A DNA stretch of 5,057 nucleotides from an uncultured Veillonella sp. (lineage in GTDB: Bacteria > Bacillota > Negativicutes > Veillonellales > Veillonellaceae). Position numbers and translations under genes: made by a program. The first letter of the stretch is position 1, and each line of letters starts with the position of its first letter. The stretch lies in the NCBI GenBank assembly GCA_934183145.1, contig CAKPSA010000086.1:1-5057 (forward strand), given 5' to 3'. The notes beneath the pieces are model-generated. The model was given only the letters and a program-made list of their open reading frames with translations, made no database searches and had not been told where the DNA came from. This document shows, in pieces, positions 1-4,973 of the stretch.

Positions 1-39
1 CAATTTAGAATGCAATTTTGGGATAGCTTTAAAAAATAG
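1..39 (+). CDS. 3' end of an upstream gene, possibly tRNA-guanine transglycosylase (tgt)
   Basis: In frame 1 the window opens with 12 codons reading QFRMQFWDSFKK, then a TAG stop at 37-39. The pattern of FR, three residues on an aromatic F, then a terminal aromatic plus Lys resembles the C-terminal tail of bacterial Tgt (roughly 'FR..F...Y'). Tgt commonly lies directly upstream of yajC-secD-secF. Tgt swaps guanine for a queuine precursor at tRNA position 34. Only a dozen residues are visible, so the identity rests mainly on gene order. Frame 2 is also open to a stop near 45, so even the reading frame is not certain. No intrinsic terminator lies between this end and yajC, so read-through into the sec operon is possible. 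Confidence 0.45.
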   Translation, partial: QFRMQFWDSFKK

Positions 40-49
40 TAATTAAGTC

Positions 50-78
50 TAGTCAAATCTATATTAGGTGGCTATACT
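50..78 (+). promoter_or_regulatory. Predicted sigma-A promoter for the yajC-secDF operon
   Basis: A -35-like TAGTCA (50-55, 4 of 6 to TTGACA) and a -10 TATACT (73-78, 5 of 6) are separated by 17 bases. The start would fall near 85, leaving a leader of about 32 nt before yajC. The call is from consensus matching only; the operon may also be read from the upstream gene. Confidence 0.5.
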
Positions 79-116
79 AGAAAAGAAAAATATATTTATT
101 ATACTAGGAGGATAAA

Positions 117-407
117 ATGGAAGATATTTTACAAGTGTTGCAAACTAGCTGGCCTATTTTGTTGATGGTCGTAATCTTTTATTTCTTATTATGGCGTCCG
201 CAAAAGAAACAACAAAAAGAGCGTGCTAATTTGTTGGGTAGCTTGAAAAAAGGCCAAAAAATTGTTACTATTGGCGGTATTTATGGTGAAATCGTTGAAC
301 TTGATGATGAAAAAGTAAAGGTTCAAGTATCTGAAAAAGTAGAGTTAACATTTGCTCGTTCTGCAATTGCTAACGTTCTTTCCAAGAAAAACAAGGAAGA
401 AAAATAA
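117..407 (+). CDS. yajC: YajC, preprotein translocase accessory subunit
   Basis: YajC is a small inner-membrane partner of SecD and SecF, which together assist SecYEG/SecA in protein export and membrane insertion. The 96-residue length is typical. One membrane helix spans about residues 12-26. It is followed at once by the family signature: RPQ at 27-29, a Lys/Gln-rich stretch, then a cytoplasmic domain with LKKGQKIVTIGGIYG at 43-57. The C-terminus is Lys/Glu-rich. The start is fixed by a full AGGAGG at 106-111, five bases before ATG. It opens a four-gene cluster, and its TAA overlaps the ATG of the next gene by one base (TAATG), which suggests translational coupling. The fit to the family is very good. 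Confidence 0.97.
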   Translation: MEDILQVLQTSWPILLMVVIFYFLLWRPQKKQQKERANLLGSLKKGQKIVTIGGIYGEIVELDDEKVKVQVSEKVELTFARSAIANVLSKKNKEEK

Positions 408-973
408 TGAATACAAAGGAAGCAGTGCGCCGGGCGTGCAAGGCCCAGCGCGCTGCTTTATCCGTTGCTGATTGTAATACGTGGACTACGATTTTGACAG
501 ATCAAATTGTTAATAGTCCTGAGTATATATCAGCTAATAGCATTATGGCCTATTTGGCGATGCCTAAGGAGGCCAATTTAGACGATGTTATTCGTCATGC
601 TTTAGAACATGGTAAATCCGTATATGTTCCAGTATGTACAGATAAGACGACCATGATTGCAGTTCGTCTTAAGTCTCTAGAATCTATCACTCGGGGTGTG
701 TTAAATATACGCATTCCCTCTGAGCCATACGAGGTTATTAATCCACATGACTTGGATTTGATTTTAGTGCCTGGTGCTGGCTTTGACCGTCAAGGCGGTC
801 GCATGGGGATGGGGAATGGGTATTACGATCGATTTCTCAAGGAACTTTCACCACGTACATTTATGGGCGTATGCTGGTCAGTACAATTGTGGGATACACC
901 AATCCCAATGGATGAACTGGACCAACGGATGAGCAAAATTGTAACGGAGCAAGGCGTTATACATTGCGTATAG
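407..973 (+). CDS. 5-formyltetrahydrofolate cyclo-ligase (MTHFS family)
   Basis: This enzyme uses ATP to convert 5-formyl-tetrahydrofolate to 5,10-methenyl-tetrahydrofolate, returning a stored or inhibitory folate to the one-carbon pool; it acts in the cytoplasm. The family is known as YgfA/Fau in E. coli and YqgN in Bacillus. The 188 residues match the usual length. Visible family features are an N-terminal basic helix with R/K-x-x-R spacing (residues 8-15), the YLAMPKEANLDDVI substrate-side segment (49-62, E55), and the hallmark nucleotide loop LVPGAGFDRQGGRMGMGNGYYDRFL-like region at 120-144. The C-terminus has the D..DQ..SKIVTEQG segment (169-183). It starts within the yajC stop codon, with AAGGA at 393-397 as its ribosome site, and ends in tandem TAG stops (971-976). 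A strong GC-rich hairpin lies in its first codons (see findings). Placement inside a sec operon is not functionally obvious. Confidence 0.95.
   Translation: MNTKEAVRRACKAQRAALSVADCNTWTTILTDQIVNSPEYISANSIMAYLAMPKEANLDDVIRHALEHGKSVYVPVCTDKTTMIAVRLKSLESITRGVLNIRIPSEPYEVINPHDLDLILVPGAGFDRQGGRMGMGNGYYDRFLKELSPRTFMGVCWSVQLWDTPIPMDELDQRMSKIVTEQGVIHCV
419..459 (+). other. GC-rich RNA hairpin inside the start of the cyclo-ligase gene
   Basis: AGCAGTGCGCCGGGC (421-435) pairs with GCCCAGCGCGCTGCT (443-457) around a 7-nt loop GTGCAAG. There is one T-G wobble (426/452) and one C-A mismatch (431/447). Pair 420/458 and wobble 419/459 extend it. It begins 13 nt into the gene, encodes residues 5-18, and stands out sharply from the AT-rich surroundings. 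A role in translation or mRNA processing is inferred, not shown. Confidence 0.7.
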
Positions 974-979
974 TAGTAG

Positions 980-986
980 AAGGGAG
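980..986 (+). promoter_or_regulatory. Ribosome binding site that fixes the TTG start of secD
   Basis: AAGGGAG sits eight bases before TTG at 995-997. It lies after the tandem stops of the preceding gene. The next in-frame Met of SecD is residue 74, well past the first membrane helix, so this site and the TTG are the only sensible start. Confidence 0.8.
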
Positions 987-994
987 CAACTATT

Positions 995-2269
995 TTGAAC
1001 GGTAAAGCTATTATCAAGTTTTTAGTAGTCGTTGCTGCCATCATTGGATTGTTTGCGTATTTTATTCAACCATTAGCAGGCTCTTTGAAACAAGGTCTAG
1101 ACCTGCAAGGTGGTACGCACATCGTATTAGAAGCAGAGGACTCTGCGACTGGTACAGCTGACAATGATGCAGTGGAACGGGCGAAGCAAATCTTAGAGCG
1201 TCGTATTAATGAAATGGGTTTGTCTGAACCACTAGTACAACGTGAAGGTGCTCGTCGTATTATCATCGAATTGCCAGGTGTAAAAGATCCTGACGAAGCG
1301 ATTAAACGTATCGGTAAAACAGCGGTCTTGGAATTTAAAAATGACCAAGGTCAAACTGTTATGACTGGTGATGATTTAAAAGATGCAAAAGAAGAGTTAG
1401 GTCAAAATAAACAACCACTCGTTGCTATTGAATTAAGTGATGAAGGGGCTAAGAAGTTTGCTGATTTAACATCTAAAAATATTGGTCGTCGCATTGCCAT
1501 TACATTGGATGGTAAAGAATTGACTAATCCTGTGGTACAACAAGCAATTACAGGTGGTAAAGCAACAATTTCTGGTAGTCAAAGCTTAGAAGAAGCTAAA
1601 GATTTGGCTATTTTATTACGTTCTGGTGCATTGCCTGTTAAAATTAATGTATTGGAAGTACGTACAGTTGGTCCTTCTTTAGGTCAAGACTCCAAGGATA
1701 AATCTGTTGTGGCCTTCAGTGCCGGTATTGCAATGATCATGATTTTCTTGGTTGTTTTATATCGTTTTTCTGGTATTGTAGCTAATATTGCATTGCTTGT
1801 ATATGTTATGCTCTTATTGCTCGTATTGGGTAAAGGCTTTAATGCGACTATGACATTGCCAGGTATCGCGGGTATTATCTTATCCATGGGTGTTGCTGTA
1901 GATGCGAACATTCTTATCTTTGAACGTTTTAAAGAAGAGGTGTTCTCTGGTAAGTCCATGCGTGTAGCTATGGAAGCCGGTTTTAGTCGTGCTTTAGCAA
2001 CAATTACAGATGCGAACGTATCCGTTATTATTACTGCTGGTATTTTGACCATCTTAGGCTCTGGCCCTGTAAAAGGTTTCGCTATCAGCTTAGGCGTAGG
2101 TGTTGTTGTAAGTATGTTCACAGCGATTACAGTGAGCCATTTCTTATTGCGCTTACTTATTGACTGTAACTTTACGAACCATCCATTCTGGTTTGGTGCG
2201 AATATCTCTCCAAGCACAAGTGCTGACGCATTTGCACCAAAATCTTTGAAAGGAGGTAAACGCAAATGA
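995..2269 (+). CDS. secD: SecD, protein translocase subunit
   Basis: SecD is half of the SecDF RND-type membrane motor, which uses proton flow to complete export of proteins emerging from SecYEG. The 424 residues fit the short SecD form; E. coli SecD is longer (about 615) because of a larger periplasmic domain. Visible parts are helix 1 (about 5-24), the GLDLQGGTHIVLEAE motif (34-48), and the P1 domain with RRINEMGLSEP and the ELPGVKDP region (69-100). LLRSGALPV (207-215) leads to the five-helix core from about 236. TM4 carries MGVAVDANILIFERFKEE (298-315). D303 in it matches the proton-pathway Asp (E. coli D519). TITDANVS at 336-343 and the later GFAISLGVGVVVSMFTA (361-377) are also family signatures. 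The TTG start is supported by AAGGGAG eight bases upstream. The gene overlaps secF by four bases (ATGA). Confidence 0.97.
   Translation: MNGKAIIKFLVVVAAIIGLFAYFIQPLAGSLKQGLDLQGGTHIVLEAEDSATGTADNDAVERAKQILERRINEMGLSEPLVQREGARRIIIELPGVKDPDEAIKRIGKTAVLEFKNDQGQTVMTGDDLKDAKEELGQNKQPLVAIELSDEGAKKFADLTSKNIGRRIAITLDGKELTNPVVQQAITGGKATISGSQSLEEAKDLAILLRSGALPVKINVLEVRTVGPSLGQDSKDKSVVAFSAGIAMIMIFLVVLYRFSGIVANIALLVYVMLLLLVLGKGFNATMTLPGIAGIILSMGVAVDANILIFERFKEEVFSGKSMRVAMEAGFSRALATITDANVSVIITAGILTILGSGPVKGFAISLGVGVVVSMFTAITVSHFLLRLLIDCNFTNHPFWFGANISPSTSADAFAPKSLKGGKRK
2250..2257 (+). promoter_or_regulatory. Strong ribosome binding site for secF inside the end of secD
   Basis: AAGGAGGT, a perfect anti-16S match, lies within the codons for the Lys-Gly-Gly near the SecD C-terminus, with about nine bases to the secF ATG at 2266. 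The site lets secF initiate on its own as well as by coupling through the ATGA overlap. Confidence 0.85.
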
Positions 2270-3162
2270 CATTAGACGTAATTAAGCATCATCGTTGGTG
2301 GTTTGCTATTTCCTCCACACTTGTTATTATCAGTTTGATTTCCATCTTTACTAAAGGCTTTAACTTTGGTATTGATTATACTGGTGGTACGATTGTTGAA
2401 GTTGTATTTGATCAACCTGTAGAGGTTAGTCAAGTTCGTGACGTTTTAAAAGAATATAATCTTGAAAATGCTCAAATTCAGCTTTCTGGTGATACTACTG
2501 GTGATACAGCGGGCGAAGACGTTATGATTCGTACACGTAATCTTGAGTCTAGTGAAAGTGCCGCTGTAGTTGAATCTTTGACTAAATCTATTGGTAACAA
2601 TACAGTTAAACGTATTGAAACTGTAGGTGCTGTTATTGGTTCCGAAGTTACAGAACATGCGTTGTTAAATCTTGTTATAGCATTTGCAGCATTAGCATTG
2701 TATATTTCTTATCGTTTTGAATATAAAGTTGCTATTTCTGCGCTCGTTGCAATTTTCCATGATTTAATTATGGTTCTTGGTGTATTCTCTTATTTCCAAT
2801 TAGAAATTGATGCATCCTTCTTGGCGGCTATTCTTACGGTTGTAGGTTACTCCATGAATGAATCTGTAGTTATCTTTGACCGTGTTCGTGAAAATACACA
2901 TACACATAAACGTTCTGATACATTTGCAGATCTTGCGAATGCGTCTATTACACAAAGTATTCACCGTAGTTTTTATACATTGGCTACCGTTATGTTTGCC
3001 TGTGTATCTCTTTATCTATTTGGTGGGGACACTACAAAGAACTTTGCTCTTTGTATGATTATCGGTTTTGCTAGTGGTGCGTACTCCTCTATCTGTGTAG
3101 CTACATCCTTATGGGTTATGTGGAAGAGCCGCAACAAGAACGATATCCGCAATCAACAATAA
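2266..3162 (+). CDS. secF: SecF, protein translocase subunit
   Basis: SecF pairs with SecD to form the proton-driven export motor in the inner membrane. The 298 residues are normal for SecF (E. coli 323). Helix 1 is about 11-29, followed by the FGIDYTGGTIVEV signature (34-46) and a periplasmic domain to about 130. The core helices follow: GAVIGSEV (121-128), YRFEYKVAISALVAIFHDLI (149-168), and the TM4 motif VVGYSMNESVVIFDRVREN (192-210). HRSF (233-236) and LFGGDTTKNFALCMIIGFASGAYSS (251-275) complete the family pattern. R234 fits the conserved Arg of the proton path. E199 stands where E. coli SecF has D213, a conservative change. The start overlaps the secD stop (ATGA) and has a perfect upstream ribosome site. 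A tandem SGDT/TGDT repeat sits in the periplasmic domain (residues 74-81). Confidence 0.97.
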   Translation: MTLDVIKHHRWWFAISSTLVIISLISIFTKGFNFGIDYTGGTIVEVVFDQPVEVSQVRDVLKEYNLENAQIQLSGDTTGDTAGEDVMIRTRNLESSESAAVVESLTKSIGNNTVKRIETVGAVIGSEVTEHALLNLVIAFAALALYISYRFEYKVAISALVAIFHDLIMVLGVFSYFQLEIDASFLAAILTVVGYSMNESVVIFDRVRENTHTHKRSDTFADLANASITQSIHRSFYTLATVMFACVSLYLFGGDTTKNFALCMIIGFASGAYSSICVATSLWVMWKSRNKNDIRNQQ

Positions 3163-3171
3163 TATATGATG

Positions 3172-3194
3172 CTTTTACCTATTGTTGGTAAAAG
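3172..3194 (+). other. Short hairpin just after secF
   Basis: CTTTTACC (3172-3179) and GGTAAAAG (3187-3194) form a perfect 8-bp stem with a 7-nt loop. It is followed by TATAAG, not a T-tract, so it is unlikely to terminate alone. It may protect the 3' end of the mRNA or support the strong terminator three bases downstream. Confidence 0.6.
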
Positions 3195-3197
3195 TAT

Positions 3198-3237
3198 AAG
3201 AACCTCTCTGTATTATATTCAGAGAGGTTCTTTGTTT
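3198..3237 (+). terminator. Intrinsic terminator of the yajC-secDF operon
   Basis: A perfect 13-bp stem, AAGAACCTCTCTG (3198-3210) with CAGAGAGGTTCTT (3220-3232), encloses a 9-nt AT-only loop. It is followed by a T-rich tail ending TTTGTTT (3231-3237). It lies 35 bases after the secF stop. Confidence 0.92.
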
Positions 3238-3276
3238 ATGTATCATTTACTAATAAATTATTATTATGGATAACTC

Positions 3277-3290
3277 ATACATATATGTAT
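3277..3290. repeat. Perfect 14-bp palindrome upstream of the transporter gene
   Basis: ATACATATATGTAT equals its own reverse complement. It sits in the gap between the operon terminator and the transporter promoter, roughly 75 bases before the predicted transcript start. It could be an operator for a dimeric regulator. Its all-AT alternating makeup also makes chance possible in this AT-rich DNA. Confidence 0.45.
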
Positions 3291-3322
3291 AGGATATATG
3301 GACACAGTAAGGTCTATACTTA

Positions 3323-3351
3323 TTGAATTCTTTGTATAGGGGGCGTAAAAT
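3323..3351 (+). promoter_or_regulatory. Predicted promoter of the MFS transporter gene
   Basis: TTGAAT (3323-3328, 4 of 6 to the -35 consensus) and TAAAAT (3346-3351, 5 of 6 to the -10) are 17 bases apart. This gives a leader of about 30 nt before the ATG. An alternative -10, TATACT at 3315-3320, lacks a good -35 partner. The spacer contains a GGGGG run. Confidence 0.5.
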
Positions 3352-3387
3352 AGCAAAGTAACACAATGTTGAAAAGGGGATAGATAG

Positions 3388-4563
3388 ATGGATTCAAATC
3401 GATTATGGAGCCTTGCTTTTATAAACTATGGTATAAGCAGTGGCATTTTATATATGACACAATATGTTCTCGTAGCAGCCTTGCCGATAGTCATAACCTC
3501 TGAATTAAGTGGAAGTGATTTAGATGCGGGGTTAGCGATGACCTATTTTCAAATAGGCACAATTGTATGTAGGCTCTTTGCAGGTCGCTTGATTGATGGC
3601 TTTAATAAACGAGTTGTATTACTACTGTCAACTGCTTTGTTTTTCATCATAATGGGGCTTTTTAATTTTACGACCTCTTTAGAGGCAATTTTTGTATTGC
3701 GGGGACTACATGGTGTTGTATTTGCTTTAGGCACAACTGTAATGGCGGCGTTGGCGGTATTGGTGTTACCTCCTAACCGAAAAGGGGAGGGTATCAATAT
3801 GTTTGCTATCTTTTCGAATGTAGCGATGGTATTAGGACCTGCAATAGGTTTGTATGCACTTGCTTCGTATGGTAGTATAGCTCTCTATCTTTTCTTAACT
3901 ATTATGACAGGGTTAGCCTTGGTATTGAGTAATAGTATTCCGTTATCAAAAGAATTAGCAACACCAAAACCATCTACACATAAAGGGTGGCATATATCTC
4001 AATTTATTGAAAAAAGAAGTTTACCTTGGGCTTTAATGGGACTATTTATTGGCTTTACCTATTCTGGTGTATTAGTATTTATTCCCATTGAGTTAAATAG
4101 TATGGGGGCTGGTATTTGGGGCAGTGCATTTTTTGCTATCTTTGCAGTAATGATTATAATCAGTCGCCCTTTAGTAGGAAAAGCGTATGCTCGGTATGGC
4201 TCTAAATATATTATCTACCCTGGCCTAGTACTCTTTATACTAGGACTGTTGGCATTGGGTATAGCTACAAAGCCATTAACTATAATCTTAACAGCCCCCT
4301 TGTTAGGTTTAGGTTATGGTGCAGCACAACCAGCATTTCAAGCGTTAGCCATTCAATCAGCACCGATAGAACGTGCTGGTGTATCAACAGCAACATATTT
4401 TTTAGCATTAGATATAAGTGTGGGGGCGGGATCTGTTATTCTTGCTCTGTTAGCTAGTGCTGTAGGGTATCAGTATCTTTATATGTTTACTGCGACTATA
4501 ATGATTGTAGCACTGGCTTTATATCATATATGGATAAAGAGGTATACACCTCTAGAACTGTAA
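3388..4563 (+). CDS. Major facilitator superfamily (MFS) transporter, probable drug/metabolite efflux type
   Basis: This is an inner-membrane secondary transporter that probably uses the proton gradient to export small molecules; the substrate cannot be read from the sequence. The 391 residues and about 12 hydrophobic helices, with a longer cytoplasmic loop near 185-210 between the halves, fit the AraJ/DHA1-like group. Motif A lies between helices 2 and 3 as AGRLIDGFNKR (65-75, key G66, D70, R75). A motif-B-like LRGLHG (104-109, R105) is in helix 4, and a motif-C-like LGPAIGL (149-155) in helix 5 hints at an antiporter. A degenerate second motif A is SRPLVGKAYARYG (259-271). ATG is preceded by AAGGGGA (3374-3380) seven bases upstream. 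It stands alone, with its own promoter and terminator. The family call is firm; export direction is inferred. Confidence 0.9.
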   Translation: MDSNRLWSLAFINYGISSGILYMTQYVLVAALPIVITSELSGSDLDAGLAMTYFQIGTIVCRLFAGRLIDGFNKRVVLLLSTALFFIIMGLFNFTTSLEAIFVLRGLHGVVFALGTTVMAALAVLVLPPNRKGEGINMFAIFSNVAMVLGPAIGLYALASYGSIALYLFLTIMTGLALVLSNSIPLSKELATPKPSTHKGWHISQFIEKRSLPWALMGLFIGFTYSGVLVFIPIELNSMGAGIWGSAFFAIFAVMIIISRPLVGKAYARYGSKYIIYPGLVLFILGLLALGIATKPLTIILTAPLLGLGYGAAQPAFQALAIQSAPIERAGVSTATYFLALDISVGAGSVILALLASAVGYQYLYMFTATIMIVALALYHIWIKRYTPLEL

Positions 4564-4598
4564 AAGAAATATAATGATATAGTAAAAGCTACTAACAG

Positions 4599-4614
4599 TA
4601 TTAGACTATTAGAC
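4599..4614. repeat. Tandem 8-bp direct repeat after the transporter gene
   Basis: TATTAGAC occurs twice back to back (4599-4606 and 4607-4614) in the 3' untranslated part between the transporter stop and its terminator. No function is evident. Confidence 0.5.
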
Positions 4615-4628
4615 ACAATATAATAATT

Positions 4629-4674
4629 AATCCTTAGAATGTATTTTATAGTATGTTCTAAGGATTTTTCTTTT
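4629..4674 (+). terminator. Intrinsic terminator of the MFS transporter gene
   Basis: TCCTTAGAA (4631-4639) pairs perfectly with TTCTAAGGA (4656-4664). The stem is extended inward by two G-T wobbles and two A-T pairs to an 8-nt loop (4644-4651), and outward by two A-T pairs. The tail TTTTTCTTTT (4665-4674) is a good U-tract. It ends transcription before the rRNA promoter region. Confidence 0.9.
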
Positions 4675-4841
4675 ATAAAACCGTTATACGTTTATAAGAT
4701 AGAACTTAAAAATAATATGAATAAAAAGAAAAGAAAAATAGTGTTATACAATTTAAATACCAAAATAATAAGAAATTAAAAGAAGCTTGTGGGGAATGTA
4801 GTGAAAATAAAATGAAGTTGTAAAAATAAGGATTTTATGTG
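4675..4841. other. Gene-free A-rich region upstream of the rRNA promoters
   Basis: No coding region, RNA gene or convincing promoter is visible. The sequence is strongly A-rich on this strand, with purine runs around 4721-4740 (A5-G-A4-G-A5) and AAAAATA at 4822-4828. The latter matches the distal part of the UP-element consensus and is placed within about three bases of where P1 would use it. The region probably acts as curved or alpha-CTD-binding DNA for the rRNA promoters, but this is inferred. Confidence 0.5.
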
Positions 4842-4869
4842 TTGACGATATTTTAATTTATGCTATACT
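4842..4869 (+). promoter_or_regulatory. rRNA operon promoter P1
   Basis: TTGACG (4842-4847, 5 of 6) and TATACT (4864-4869, 5 of 6) are 16 bases apart, and TGC directly before the -10 makes an extended -10. A-rich DNA lies upstream. The start should fall at about 4875-4877, within CAAGTCGTTAG. Confidence 0.85.
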
Positions 4870-4907
4870 TATACAAGTCGTTAGGACACAGCACAAAGGA
4901 CAAGCAA

Positions 4908-4936
4908 AAAACTTCTAAAAAAGTTTTGAAAAAGTG
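4908..4936 (+). promoter_or_regulatory. UP element and small inverted repeat before P2
   Basis: AAAACTT (4908-4914) and AAGTTTT (4921-4927) form a 7-bp inverted repeat. The stretch 4917-4933, with its A-tract, TTTT (4924-4927) and AAA (4931-4933), fits 12 of the 14 specified bases of the E. coli UP-element consensus. It sits at about -58 to -42 relative to the P2 start. The alpha subunit of RNA polymerase would bind here. Confidence 0.6.
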
Positions 4937-4937
4937 C

Positions 4938-4966
4938 TTGACGGAATGAGCTGAACTTGATAGAAT
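4938..4966 (+). promoter_or_regulatory. rRNA operon promoter P2
   Basis: TTGACG (4938-4943, 5 of 6) and TAGAAT (4961-4966, 5 of 6) are separated by the ideal 17 bases. The start is expected near G4973 in CAAGTCGCTAG. Tandem P1/P2 promoters about 97 bases apart are typical of bacterial rRNA operons. Confidence 0.87.
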
Positions 4967-4973
4967 AATCAAG

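Noticed and set aside
100..105. A second TATACT, part of a TATACTAG copy also found at 73-80
   Set aside because: It abuts the yajC ribosome site; a transcript starting about seven bases later would lack that site.
1684..2265. A 193-codon open frame on the minus strand across the secD core
   Set aside because: It runs opposite to the clearly conserved SecD membrane core, has no plausible ribosome site or domain, and is explained by the codon pattern of secD.
2876..3058. A 60-codon open frame on the plus strand inside secF
   Set aside because: Out-of-frame shadow of the conserved SecF TM4-TM6 region with no ribosome site of its own.
3366..3383. A five-codon mini-ORF (ATG TTG AAA AGG GGA TAG) over the transporter ribosome site
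   Set aside because: No ribosome site precedes it and its length is easily reached by chance.
4673..4697. Imperfect AT inverted repeat TTATAAA / TTTATAA after the transporter terminator
   Set aside because: Short, almost pure A/T and partly overlapping the terminator tail; expected by chance in this composition.
4787..4813. Possible third rRNA promoter (TTGTGG with TAAAAT)
   Set aside because: The spacing is only 15 bases and the -35 is weak; P1 and P2 are far better.
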